Shown here: piece by piece, positions 44,488 through 53,279 of the stretch | Numbering within the stretch: position 1 is the first letter of the stretch | How the letters are laid out: each line of letters starts with the position of its first letter | Assembly: GCF_041770905.1 (NCBI RefSeq) | Contig: NZ_JBEUWX010000001.1 | Coordinates: forward strand, 62,001 to 126,000 | Reading direction: 5' to 3' | DNA length: 64,000 bases | DNA from: Propionivibrio hellwigii | Lineage (GTDB): Bacteria > Pseudomonadota > Gammaproteobacteria > Burkholderiales > Rhodocyclaceae | The notes under the pieces: generated by a model | The model's database searches: none | What the model was told of the DNA's origin: nothing | What the model saw: only the letters and a program-made list of their open reading frames with translations | Made by a program: the position numbers and the translations under genes

Positions 44488-44865
44488 CTACAATGGATTG
44501 GTGCAAGATATTGTTAATATTATTCTCTGATTTTCCAAAAGCGATGGTTCGCTTGTCAGGACAATATCTTTTTCTGCTGTTTTTATAAAACTAATAAGGC
44601 CTTCCTGCAAAATCTGCTCTGCTCCGTTTCTAAAAACAGTGCTGGTATAGGTTGCCAGTGCAGAAAAACAGCCGCAATCTCCAATAGGTTTCTTTAGGCT
44701 TACTTGTGCGCTAGCGATGGCGATATTATTTATTTCCGTTCTTTTTATAATATTTATTGATACACAAGAGTTTAGCTCATTGTTTATACTAATTCCGCTA
44801 GAAAATGCAAACTCAGAAGCCAGAAGAGAGGCAAAAGCAAAAAGAAATACACCGAGTTTAGTCAC
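44488..44865 (-). CDS. Small exported protein, possible immunity partner
   Basis: About 125 residues with a signal peptide ('LGVFLFAFASLLASEFAFSSG') and four cysteines, so it should work in the periplasm. I chose the GTG at 44865, which sits behind GGAGGA inside the end of the upstream gene; an ATG at 44877 is an alternative. The GTGACTAA overlap with the upstream stop means tight coupling. Base composition is clearly AT-richer than the surroundings. A small exported protein encoded directly after a cell-wall-acting enzyme is the usual layout of an immunity gene. The family is not certain. Confidence 0.6.
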   Translation of the reverse strand: MTKLGVFLFAFASLLASEFAFSSGISINNELNSCVSINIIKRTEINNIAIASAQVSLKKPIGDCGCFSALATYTSTVFRNGAEQILQEGLISFIKTAEKDIVLTSEPSLLENQRIILTISCTNPL

Positions 44866-45361
44866 CTGTTCCTCCATTGGTTGGACGATTTGCTATATAT
44901 TTGATTTCAATAGTTAGTCGTCGTGATGTTGTTGCACGAAGAGTAGAAAAGAAACTTCCTTCAACCTCAATGCATCCATGGCTATAGCCCTTGGTAGAGT
45001 CGTGAATGTAAAAACCACCTCTTCTTGGTCTGCATGCGTTTACTGTTTTTTGATTAGCGGGTTCAATCCGTACTCTATGATTTCCCCAGTTTGCCCAATA
45101 TGGCTCACAATTTCCCGCGTCTTTCCCTCGGGGTATTGTTTGTACCCCCCAAGCAGGAGAAAGATTGCATTTTCCAGTCCCATCATCCTTGGCAGTACCT
45201 AAGTCGGTATTGTAGATATGGTATATCCCTTCCGGAACGGGGCCGCTATCTTTGAGACACTGGTATGAGGGATGCTGGTATTTGTTCATCCCGGTTGTTG
45301 CCTTGAATTTCAGTGAATTCCATGTCAACGTTTGACCATCAAAATGCATGTCTATTAGCAT
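44858..45361 (-). CDS. L,D-transpeptidase-like (DUF2778/Tlde1-type) protein, possible antibacterial effector
   Basis: 167 residues without a signal peptide. 'MHFDGQTLTW' at the N-terminus, 'SGPVPEGIYHI' (a P-x-G-x-Y-type strand), 'NHRVRIEP' and 'GGFYIHDSTKGYSHGCIEV' match the small L,D-transpeptidase/YkuD-like folds; His120 and Ser127-His128-Gly129-Cys130 form the putative catalytic site. The layout of the DUF2778 proteins, known as type VI secretion effectors (Tlde1) that attack peptidoglycan, is close. The absence of its own signal peptide plus an exported partner downstream supports an injected toxin. No secretion genes are in the window. A household peptidoglycan enzyme is the alternative. 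Confidence 0.65.
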   Translation of the reverse strand: MLIDMHFDGQTLTWNSLKFKATTGMNKYQHPSYQCLKDSGPVPEGIYHIYNTDLGTAKDDGTGKCNLSPAWGVQTIPRGKDAGNCEPYWANWGNHRVRIEPANQKTVNACRPRRGGFYIHDSTKGYSHGCIEVEGSFFSTLRATTSRRLTIEIKYIANRPTNGGTGD

Positions 45362-45626
45362 CTAATTCCCTCTTTAATAAAGAATTGTAAATTCTATGAA
45401 AAGTGCAGGCACTCTAGCTAGCGGCATGAATTACGTCCTGTAAGTTTTGCTATGTTATGTACCTCCATATTTGATGAAATGGCGCGACAAATTAAATTCG
45501 GCTACACCTTTTGAAAAGTGATTGCTCTATTTATTAACCCATAAATCAATCCGTCCAGAATCCTTGGAGATTGACGGCAATTCTGCACTGAGCACGGTGC
45601 GTTCAAGATGTTTACAGGTCGTCGCC
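45362..45626. other. Intergenic region
   Basis: About 265 bases between the effector-like gene and the ABC transporter operon; AT-rich at the left, no recognised signal. Confidence 0.4.
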
Positions 45627-46688
45627 TCAGTCGTCCAACGCGTACCAGTGCGCGCGCGGGAAGGCGAGGCCAATGGCTTCGCCCACGTCCGGGCCGGGGG
45701 TGCGTCGACCTTTCTGGATGCGCACTTCGTGTTCGCCGATCTGGACGCGATAGTCAATGGTTTCGCCCAGGTAGACCTTCCGCGTTACCTGGCCGCGCAC
45801 ACCGCCTTCGTCGACGAAATTGATTTCGCTGGGGCGTGCGGCCAGCAATCCCTTGCCTGATGCGATCAGTTCGGCGGAAGGCGCCTGGCCGTTCGGCCAC
45901 GGATACTCAACGCCGTTGATGCGCATGCCAGCAGGCGACAGGTCGGCGGGCAGAAAACAGGATAGACCGATGAACTCAAACACGAAGCGGTTGGCGGGGG
46001 AGCCATATACTTCCAAGGGCGTGCCGATCTGCTGAACGACGCCCGATTTCATGACGAGAATGCGGTTGGAGAGCGCCATCGCTTCCGACTGGTCGTGCGT
46101 GACATACAGGATCGAGAAGCCGAAACGGCGTTGCAGGTCGCTGATCTCGAAGCGCATTTCCTCGCGGAAATGCGGGTCGAGGCTGGACAGCGGTTCGTCG
46201 AGCAGCATCACGTCCGGACGGATGGCGAGCGCACGCGCCAGCGCCACACGCTGCTTGCCGCCGCCGGACAGGTCGTCGGGGCTGCCGGATGCGTTTTTTA
46301 ATAGGTTGGTGTGCTTGAGCGCTTCTTCCGTGCGCGCGGCGATTTCTTCTTTCGGCAGTTTGCGGATGCGCAGCGGGAAAGCCACGTTTTCGTAAATCGA
46401 CAGGTGCGGCCAGACGGCAAACGCTTGGAACACCATGCCGAAATTGCGATGCTCGGGCGGCAGATAGAATTTTTCCCGCTTCGACGAAATGAGCTTGTCT
46501 TTGACCCGGATTTCTCCGTCGTCGAGATCCTCGAAACCGGCGACCATGCGCAGCGTCGTCGTTTTGCCGCAGCCGGAAGGGCCAAGCATGGCGACGCATT
46601 CGCCTTGCGCGATGTCCAGATCCAGGCGGTCGACCGCTGTGACCTTGCCGAAACGTTTGGTGACTTGCCGTAATTCAATGTAAGCCAT
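45627..46688 (-). CDS. ABC importer ATPase, Fe3+/polyamine/phosphonate type (first copy)
   Basis: ATP-binding subunit of 353 residues. Walker A GPSGCGKTT, Q-loop 'MVFQAFAVWPHLS', Walker B 'VMLLDEPLSSLD' and H-loop 'VTHDQSEA' are normal, with a C-terminal TOBE domain. The signature loop is unusual: LSGGGKQR in place of LSGGQQQR. It is the last gene of a four-gene operon (binding protein, second ATPase, permease, this gene), 9 bases after the permease stop. With the second ATPase it may form a heterodimer or serve a second permease. Substrate discussed under the binding protein. Confidence 0.92.
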   Translation of the reverse strand: MAYIELRQVTKRFGKVTAVDRLDLDIAQGECVAMLGPSGCGKTTTLRMVAGFEDLDDGEIRVKDKLISSKREKFYLPPEHRNFGMVFQAFAVWPHLSIYENVAFPLRIRKLPKEEIAARTEEALKHTNLLKNASGSPDDLSGGGKQRVALARALAIRPDVMLLDEPLSSLDPHFREEMRFEISDLQRRFGFSILYVTHDQSEAMALSNRILVMKSGVVQQIGTPLEVYGSPANRFVFEFIGLSCFLPADLSPAGMRINGVEYPWPNGQAPSAELIASGKGLLAARPSEINFVDEGGVRGQVTRKVYLGETIDYRVQIGEHEVRIQKGRRTPGPDVGEAIGLAFPRAHWYALDD

Positions 46689-46697
46689 GAGAGTTCC

Positions 46698-48407
46698 TTA
46701 CGCCGCTTTCTTTTCGCCAATCAAGCGCTTGATGAGCACTTCGCCGGTGACGATGATGATCAGGGCAATACCGGCCAGCGCCGCTGAATATACGGTTTCG
46801 CCGTCCTCATTGAGCGTGTAGATGGCGACACCGATGGTGCGTGTCGTCGGCCCGTAGAGCAGCACGGAAACTGTCAGTTCGCGTAGTGCGGGCAGGAAAA
46901 TCAGGAAGAACGCAGCCATCATGCCGGGGCGGACGAGCGGAATAACAATGTCGCGCAGCGCCTGTCCCATCGTGGCGCCGGCCGCGCGCGCGGCTTCGAC
47001 AAGCGAGTCGTGCACCTGTTCCAGCGCCGCCGAATTGGCTTTCAGCGAGAAGGCCATATAGCGGGCAATGTAGGCGATCAGGATGATCCAGACCGTATTG
47101 TAGAGATTGACGCCGAACTTCCCGCTCCAGGCCAGAATGACGCCCAGGGCGATGACCGAACCGGGCACCGAGAAGGGCAGCATGCCAAGAAATTCGAGGA
47201 TGCCTTTGCCGCGCACCTTCATCTTGACGATGACGTAGGAGATGATGACCCCGGCGAACATGGTGATCAGTGCGGCGGTCAGCCCCAAGCTGACGCTGTT
47301 CCAGATCGAGCCGCGCGTCAGATCCCATTCAAACAGAATGTGCCGGTAGTTTTCCCAGGTGAGGTTTTCCAGCGAGAACGGCAGGCCGTAGGTTTTCAGG
47401 CCGCCGACGAGGAAAATCGTCACGGTCGGCAGCACGATGGTGAGTCCGATATAGATGAGGCAAAAGATCAGGATCGGAATGCGCAGACCGCGCAGCTTCA
47501 GCTCGCTGGGGCGAAAGCTCTTGCCGGCGATGATCTGGTAACGCCCTTTGTTGAGCACCTTGTTTTGCAGCCAGAGGATCAGTGCGGCGGTTGCAACCAG
47601 CACGGTCGCGAGTACGGTCGCCGTGCGGATCGACTCGAAACTGCCGGCGCTCTGGTGGATCTTTTCATAGATCAGCGTCGGGATGTTATAGATGCCCGTC
47701 TCGACGCCGAGCACAGCGACCGTGCCAAAGTGCGCCATCGAATACAGCATGATGAGCAGCGCGCCGGAAAGGATCGACGGCATGACCAGCGGAATGGTGA
47801 TTTTGCGCGTGATGGTAAACAGATCCGCGCCCGAGATTCGCGCCGATTCTTCCAGCGTCGGATCCATGCGTTCGAGTGCGCCGCTGACCTGAATGAAGAC
47901 AAAGGGAAACAGATACATCGTCTCGACCAGAATAATGCCGGCGTAGGAATAAATATCGAAGAGCGGGCCGTCGAAACCGAACACGTCCATAAAGAGGCGG
48001 TTGATGTAGCCAGCGCGCGGCGAGAGCAGCATCTTCCAGGCGAGCGCGCCGATGAAGGCGGGCAGCATGAAGGGGACGAGAAACAATAATTTCATCGCCC
48101 GTTTGAAAGGCAGGTCGGTGCGCGTGACCAGCCAGGCGAACAGCGTGCCGATGATGGTGCCGGTGACGGTGACGCCGCCGGAGAGAATCAGCGAGTTGAG
48201 CAGCGCTTCATACGTCTCGCGTTTTTGCAGGATTTGCGCAACGTCGGCCAGATTGAACTGCCCGTCGACCCAGAAGGCGTTGAAAAAGATCAACAGCATC
48301 GGGAAGGCGACGACAACCAGCAAAATGCCGACGGAGAGGGTGAACAACAGCTGCGCCATGCCAAAGCGCGAAGCGGGGGCGGATACCGATACGGATGTCG
48401 AACTCAT
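46698..48407 (-). CDS. ABC importer permease, fused two-domain type
   Basis: Inner-membrane subunit of 569 residues with two homologous halves, each with about six membrane helices and an EAA loop ('EESARISGADLFTITRKITIP' in the first half; 'EAARAAGATMGQALRDIVIP' in the second). Such double-length permeases are typical of Fe3+ (FbpB/SfuB) and some 2-aminoethylphosphonate importers, in which one polypeptide supplies the whole channel. It overlaps the upstream ATPase gene by four bases (ATGA). Confidence 0.93.
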   Translation of the reverse strand: MSSTSVSVSAPASRFGMAQLLFTLSVGILLVVVAFPMLLIFFNAFWVDGQFNLADVAQILQKRETYEALLNSLILSGGVTVTGTIIGTLFAWLVTRTDLPFKRAMKLLFLVPFMLPAFIGALAWKMLLSPRAGYINRLFMDVFGFDGPLFDIYSYAGIILVETMYLFPFVFIQVSGALERMDPTLEESARISGADLFTITRKITIPLVMPSILSGALLIMLYSMAHFGTVAVLGVETGIYNIPTLIYEKIHQSAGSFESIRTATVLATVLVATAALILWLQNKVLNKGRYQIIAGKSFRPSELKLRGLRIPILIFCLIYIGLTIVLPTVTIFLVGGLKTYGLPFSLENLTWENYRHILFEWDLTRGSIWNSVSLGLTAALITMFAGVIISYVIVKMKVRGKGILEFLGMLPFSVPGSVIALGVILAWSGKFGVNLYNTVWIILIAYIARYMAFSLKANSAALEQVHDSLVEAARAAGATMGQALRDIVIPLVRPGMMAAFFLIFLPALRELTVSVLLYGPTTRTIGVAIYTLNEDGETVYSAALAGIALIIIVTGEVLIKRLIGEKKAA

Positions 48408-49501
48408 GGGTGCTCCTCAGCGACGATTTCACCGTCGAACCAATGCACGTCGTCAAGCGTGACGTGGCAGGTTTCGCCTTCTGCGAACAGCAGACCGCCG
48501 GTAACGGCTTCGTGACTAGGCAGCGCTGCCCGCACCGACGTGCCGGCAATGTCGATCAGGTAGTCGATCTGCGCGCCGAGAAAACTGGCGCGGCGGATCG
48601 TCGCCGGCAGCGCACGACCGTCGGCATTATCGCGGGCAAGCGACATGTCGCCTGGCCGGAAACCGGCGGTCACGCGCTCGCCGGTGCTGGTCGGCGGCGC
48701 CCCGCTCCAGCGCAGCGGCGAATCGCCGACTGTCCAGCCGCCGTCCGCCGCGCGCTTGAGCGGCAGCAGGTTGGCGAGGCCGAGAAAGCGGAAAACAAAA
48801 TCGTCGGCCGGCTGTTCATAGACTTCTTGCGGCGTGCCGATCTGGCGCAGTTTCCCGGCCGCATCCATGATGGCGATGCGATCGGCAATGGCCAGCGCGA
48901 TTTCCTGATCGTGCGTGACATACAGGATCGTAATGCCGAGTTCTTGTTGCAGCGCCTTAATCTCGAAACGCATTTCCTCGCGCAGGTTGGCGTCGAGGTT
49001 GTTCAGCGGTTCGTCGAGCAGTAGCAGGCGGGGCTCGGAGATCAGCGCCCGCGCCAGCGCGACACGCTGCTGCTGGCCGCCGGAAAGCTGTGAAGGCAGG
49101 CGGTCTTCAAGGCCGCCTAGTCCGACAAGGCCGACCGCGCGCAGCGTGCGCTCACGCAACGCGTCGGCCGGCGTTTTAGCCAGTTTCAACGGGTAGGCAA
49201 CATTATCGAACACGCTCATGTGCGGCCAGACGGCGTACTCCTGGAAGACCATGCCCAGGTCGCGCTGATCGGGCGGCAGCATTTCTCCGCCGGCTTCCGC
49301 GACGCGCTGACCGCCGATGGCGATAGTGCCCCTGTCGGGCGCTTCAAAACCGGCGATCAGGCGCAGCAGCACCGTTTTGCCGCAGCCCGATGGGCCGAGC
49401 AGCGTGAAGCATTCGCCGTTGTGGACGTCGAGCGACAAGTCGTTGAAGACCGTCTTGTCGCCGTATCGTTTGCTTAATGAGCTTAGTTGAATGTCGGCCA
49501 T
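48404..49501 (-). CDS. ABC importer ATPase (second copy)
   Basis: ATP-binding subunit of 365 residues, homologous to the one at 45627 but clearly diverged. Walker A GPSGCGKTV, Q-loop 'MVFQEYAVWPHMS', canonical signature LSGGQQQR, Walker B 'LLLLDEPLNNLD' and H-loop 'VTHDQEIA' are intact, and a TOBE domain follows. Order: binding protein, then this gene, then the permease. Confidence 0.93.
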   Translation of the reverse strand: MADIQLSSLSKRYGDKTVFNDLSLDVHNGECFTLLGPSGCGKTVLLRLIAGFEAPDRGTIAIGGQRVAEAGGEMLPPDQRDLGMVFQEYAVWPHMSVFDNVAYPLKLAKTPADALRERTLRAVGLVGLGGLEDRLPSQLSGGQQQRVALARALISEPRLLLLDEPLNNLDANLREEMRFEIKALQQELGITILYVTHDQEIALAIADRIAIMDAAGKLRQIGTPQEVYEQPADDFVFRFLGLANLLPLKRAADGGWTVGDSPLRWSGAPPTSTGERVTAGFRPGDMSLARDNADGRALPATIRRASFLGAQIDYLIDIAGTSVRAALPSHEAVTGGLLFAEGETCHVTLDDVHWFDGEIVAEEHP

Positions 49502-49527
49502 AGCGTAGTTCGTCGTTGAGTCGGGCG

Positions 49528-50517
49528 TTATTTCTGCATGATTTCGGAGAATTTCTTAATCGTGGCCTCTTTTTCGGCCATGATTTGCTGATAGTCGATC
49601 TTGATGGCGCGCTTCATCGCATCCTGCGCCGAAGGCAGCTTATAGCGTTCGGGCGTCTGCACGTCGGTGCGCACCGGCAGTGTGCCTTCATTGGCGATGA
49701 TCGTCTGCCCTTCCTTGGACAGCAGGAAATCGACGAATTTCTTGGCGGCGTCGACGTTTGCGCTGTTCTTCAGAATGGCGACCGGGCTGGGGATGAGCAG
49801 CATTTCCTGCGGATAGGACAGCGCCAGCGTAGCGCCCTTGCCGATTTTGTCGAGCGTGATGTAATCGACGGCGAGGCTGGCGGCAAGATCGCCGGAAGCG
49901 GTGTCATCAATGACCTGTCCCGCGCCTTTGCCGACCTTGGCGCCGTTGGCGCGCAGCGCTTCAAAATAATTCCAGCCGAAGGCTTTCGAGAGCATGGCAA
50001 CGCTCATGTAAGCGGTCCCCGACAGCGCCGGGTTGGCGATGCCGAAGGCGCGTTTATAGGCCGGCTTCTTAAGGTCATCCCAGGTTTTTGGCGGTTCCTT
50101 GATAAAACGGGTGTTGTAGGCGATGCCCAGCGTGCACAGGCGGGCGGCGGTAAACGAGCCGTCGTAATCGGGCAGCGGGTTGAGCAGCGACTTGAACTCG
50201 GCCGGCGTGTATTGCAGCAGCAGGCCCTGCGCTTTCATCTGATAGAAATCGGGCACTTCGCTGGTCCACAACACATCGGCGAGAATCTTGCCGGATTCGC
50301 GCTCGGCGGCGATTTTGGCCATCAGCTTGCCGGCGCCGGCCGATTGTGCGTCGAGCTTGATGTCCGGATACTTGGCGGCGAAAGCCGTCTTGATCTTGCC
50401 GATCATCGTCTCTTTCATCGAGGTGTAGACGAACAGTTTCTGTTCGGCAAGGGCGCTGGTCGAAACGCTCATGGCCGCGACGGCGGCGCACAGGCAAGAT
50501 AGTTGTGTGAAGCGCAT
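49528..50517 (-). CDS. ABC importer periplasmic substrate-binding protein
   Basis: Extracellular solute-binding protein of 329 residues with a signal peptide ('CLCAAVAAMSVSTSALA'). 'LFVYTSMKETMIGKIKTAFA', 'DVLWTSEVPDFYQMKAQGLL' and 'YPQEMLLIPSPVAIL' are typical of the family that binds Fe3+, phosphonates or polyamines. I do not see the paired tyrosines expected of ferric-binding proteins, so iron is only one candidate. AAGGAG precedes the ATG. It is the first gene of the operon, 190 bases from pbpC. Confidence 0.88.
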   Translation of the reverse strand: MRFTQLSCLCAAVAAMSVSTSALAEQKLFVYTSMKETMIGKIKTAFAAKYPDIKLDAQSAGAGKLMAKIAAERESGKILADVLWTSEVPDFYQMKAQGLLLQYTPAEFKSLLNPLPDYDGSFTAARLCTLGIAYNTRFIKEPPKTWDDLKKPAYKRAFGIANPALSGTAYMSVAMLSKAFGWNYFEALRANGAKVGKGAGQVIDDTASGDLAASLAVDYITLDKIGKGATLALSYPQEMLLIPSPVAILKNSANVDAAKKFVDFLLSKEGQTIIANEGTLPVRTDVQTPERYKLPSAQDAMKRAIKIDYQQIMAEKEATIKKFSEIMQK

Positions 50518-50708
50518 GGAGATCTCCTTTTCTGGTCAAGTGGTAAGGGTTCAAGCAATTGGGCCCGATTATAGGCATGGAGCGCGGCAGGATGGAAGTA
50601 GTGACGGCCAGAAAATGCCAGGCGCCCTGCGGGGCGGCGTAAAACCGCCTCGTGCAATGCCTCTCCCCCTATGGGGAGAAAGGCAGATTTGCCTGCTGCC
50701 CCGGCCAT

Positions 50709-53279
50709 TTACGGCGTCGGCGGCCGGACGCCGGCCACGGCGAAAGCGCCGCGCACCTCGATGCGCACGGTATCGAGCAGCGCGCCTTGTCGGCTGTACA
50801 GCTCAATGCGGTGCCTGCCCGGCAGCGGCAGCCAGGCCTGCGTATGACCGTGACCGACAGGCTTGCCGTCGATTTTCCATTGTCCGTGAGCGATGTTGGC
50901 GCGCAAGAGCAGACGTTGCCGGTTCGGCGGAATATCCGGATCGAGCGCCAGAATTGTGCCGTCGGTGGGGGCTTCGATACGCGCGGTATGTACACGATTG
51001 TCGTTGTCTGCATCGGCGGCCTGTTGCGCAGGCTGGGCGGGCGCGGCAAAAATGGCCTGCTGCGTACCGGCGATGAACCATTCGTCGCGCGGCGGCTCAA
51101 TGGCCGTATCTGTCGGGGTGCCCGTGCCTGCCCGTTCGGGCGGCAGGGAAAAGCGCACCGGCGCGCTGACGACGCCTGCCGGTGGCGCCGGGGGCAGGCT
51201 GGGCGTGGCGCGATGCAGGTAACGCATGATCGCCGCCCAGACCGGCGCGGCGCCGCTGACGCCGCTGACGCGGTGCATCGGTTCGCCACGCGCATTCCCG
51301 ACCCAGACGCCGACGGTGTAACGCCGGCTCCAGCCGATCGCCCAGTTATCGCGCATGTCCTTGCTGGTGCCGGTTTTCACCGCACTCCAGAAAGGTGTGC
51401 GCAACAGGCTGTTGACGCCAAAGGTCGGGATGCGGGCGTTGTTGTCGGAGAGCAGCTGTCCGACGATAAAGGCCGCTTCCGGCATGTGTGCCGGTATTTC
51501 CTGGGCGGCAGGCTGCCCGGCTGCGTCCGCTGTCGGCGCGGCAGTTTTACTGCCGGGTTTTCCCGCCGCCGCGACCGGCACAGTCTGGATAGCGCTGTAA
51601 CGTCCGCCATTGGCGAGCGCACGGTAAGCGTTGGTCATGTGCAGCAGACTGATTTCCGGGCTGCCCAGAGCAAGGCTGTAGCCGTAATAATCGCCGGGGT
51701 GCGGCAGCACGATACCCAGCCGCCGAAGCTGCCGGGCGAAGGGATTGACGCCGACCATGCCGATGGCGCGCACGGCCGGAACGTTGAGTGAAGCGGCCAG
51801 CGCCTGGCGTACCGAGACCCAGCCGCGAAAGTGACGGTCGTAATTCTGCGGGATGTAAAGGCCGCCTGATGTGGCAATGACGGCGGGCGAATCATCGAGC
51901 AGCGAGGCGGCGGTCAGGCGTTTTTCGGCGATGGCCTGTGCGTACAGAAAGGGCTTGAGCGTCGAACCGGGCTGGCGCGGCGACGTGACGAAGTCGAGAT
52001 CCGGGGCGCTGCTTAACAGGCCGCTGCTGCCAACCCAGGCGAGCGTTTCGCCGCTTTCGTTGTCGAGCACCAGTACGGCGCCGTCCTGCACATGGCGGCC
52101 GGCCAGTTCGCGTAGCTGGCGGTGCAGTTCGGCCGTGGCCAGACGTTGTAGCGGCGCCGAAAGTGCACTGCGCAGCCGCGTTCCCGGCGCGCTGTCTGCC
52201 AGCAGGCGATGGGCGAGATGCGGCGCGATGCCTTCGCTGGGCGCCCAGCGCCGATGCTGCATGGCGCTGGCGGCGAACAGGTGGAGCACCCCGCAGCCGG
52301 GATCGCCGTCATTGCCGCCGCCTTTGCCGGTTTGGGCGGTTTGCGCCGTGTTATCCGGCGATGCCGGCGCGTTTTGGCTTTCTTTGCCTGTCGCCGTCTG
52401 GCGCATCTGTGCAAGCAGCAGGCAAGCGCGTCGGGAAACCGTCCTCACCGGCGCGTTGGGCGATCGCACCAGGGCGGCGGCTAGCGCGGCTTCCCGCTCG
52501 TCCAGACCATGTGCTGCCTTGTTGAACAGCGAACGGCTCAGGGCGTCGATGCCGATCGTATCGCCGCGAAACGGCACCAGGTTGAGATACGCCTCGAGAA
52601 TCTGATCTTTACGCCAGCGTCCGTCCAGCAGGCGTGCAGCCGCCGCCTGACCGAATTTCTGCAACAGCGTGCGGCCGCGCCGGCCTTGCCGCAAATCTTC
52701 GTCGATCAGTCCGACGAGCTGCATGCTGATGGTCGAGGCACCGCGCGTCTTTTCATTCCACAAATTGCCCCAGGCCGCCGCGCTAACGGCGCGCCAGTCG
52801 ACGCCGCTGTGCTCGTAGAAACGCTTGTCCTCGCTGAGGAGAATAGCCAGGCGTAGCGCCGGCGAAATGTCCGCCAGCGCGACCCATTCGCCGCGCCGTT
52901 CGTGGGGGTTGGTGCGCAGGCGGTGAATGACCTCGCCGTGGCGATCGAGCAGGAACGATTCGGACGAGGTGAAGTCCTGCTTGACTTCGTCGAAGGTCGG
53001 TGTGGCCAGCCCCGTAGCCAGCCCGATTACTGGTAGGCACAACCCCCCCGCCAGTAGCAGGGCGCGCAGCGCAACGAAAGGTTTTTTCAGCGCGGCGATG
53101 GTGAACGGTGTTCGCCGCGCCTGTTTCTGTCCCGGCTGCTTGGCGCTGGCGGCCCGCCCGCCCGCCCACCCTGCGCCAGCTTGCCGTGAAGGCAGCGGGC
53201 GGGGCGGCGGCCGGAGCGGAATGGGCGGGGCGGGAGCGTGAAGGCTACGGATTGGCTTGCTCCACGCGTACCGGTGCAT
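50709..53279 (-). CDS. pbpC: Penicillin-binding protein 1C
   Basis: Bifunctional peptidoglycan glycosyltransferase/transpeptidase-like enzyme, ~856 residues. A membrane anchor (~residues 75-95) leads to the glycosyltransferase domain with 'LSEDKRFYEHSGVDWRA' and 'RGASTISMQL'. The transpeptidase domain has 'SPRQPGSTLKPFLYA' (SxxK region) and KTGTSKD (KTG motif). The C-terminal 'BiPBP_C' beta domain ends 'GRHRIELYSRQGALLDTVRI'. The start is uncertain; ATG 53279 overlaps the alpha-2-macroglobulin 3' end by 35 bases. An alternative upstream in-frame ATG is at 53309. Pairing with alpha-2-macroglobulin is the known arrangement: the macroglobulin is thought to trap proteases while PBP1C repairs the wall. 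Confidence 0.92.
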   Translation of the reverse strand: MHRYAWSKPIRSLHAPAPPIPLRPPPRPLPSRQAGAGWAGGRAASAKQPGQKQARRTPFTIAALKKPFVALRALLLAGGLCLPVIGLATGLATPTFDEVKQDFTSSESFLLDRHGEVIHRLRTNPHERRGEWVALADISPALRLAILLSEDKRFYEHSGVDWRAVSAAAWGNLWNEKTRGASTISMQLVGLIDEDLRQGRRGRTLLQKFGQAAAARLLDGRWRKDQILEAYLNLVPFRGDTIGIDALSRSLFNKAAHGLDEREAALAAALVRSPNAPVRTVSRRACLLLAQMRQTATGKESQNAPASPDNTAQTAQTGKGGGNDGDPGCGVLHLFAASAMQHRRWAPSEGIAPHLAHRLLADSAPGTRLRSALSAPLQRLATAELHRQLRELAGRHVQDGAVLVLDNESGETLAWVGSSGLLSSAPDLDFVTSPRQPGSTLKPFLYAQAIAEKRLTAASLLDDSPAVIATSGGLYIPQNYDRHFRGWVSVRQALAASLNVPAVRAIGMVGVNPFARQLRRLGIVLPHPGDYYGYSLALGSPEISLLHMTNAYRALANGGRYSAIQTVPVAAAGKPGSKTAAPTADAAGQPAAQEIPAHMPEAAFIVGQLLSDNNARIPTFGVNSLLRTPFWSAVKTGTSKDMRDNWAIGWSRRYTVGVWVGNARGEPMHRVSGVSGAAPVWAAIMRYLHRATPSLPPAPPAGVVSAPVRFSLPPERAGTGTPTDTAIEPPRDEWFIAGTQQAIFAAPAQPAQQAADADNDNRVHTARIEAPTDGTILALDPDIPPNRQRLLLRANIAHGQWKIDGKPVGHGHTQAWLPLPGRHRIELYSRQGALLDTVRIEVRGAFAVAGVRPPTP

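Noticed and set aside
47010..48089. 359-residue open frame antisense to the ABC permease
   Set aside because: Composition shadow of a GC-rich membrane gene; the opposite strand has clear permease motifs.
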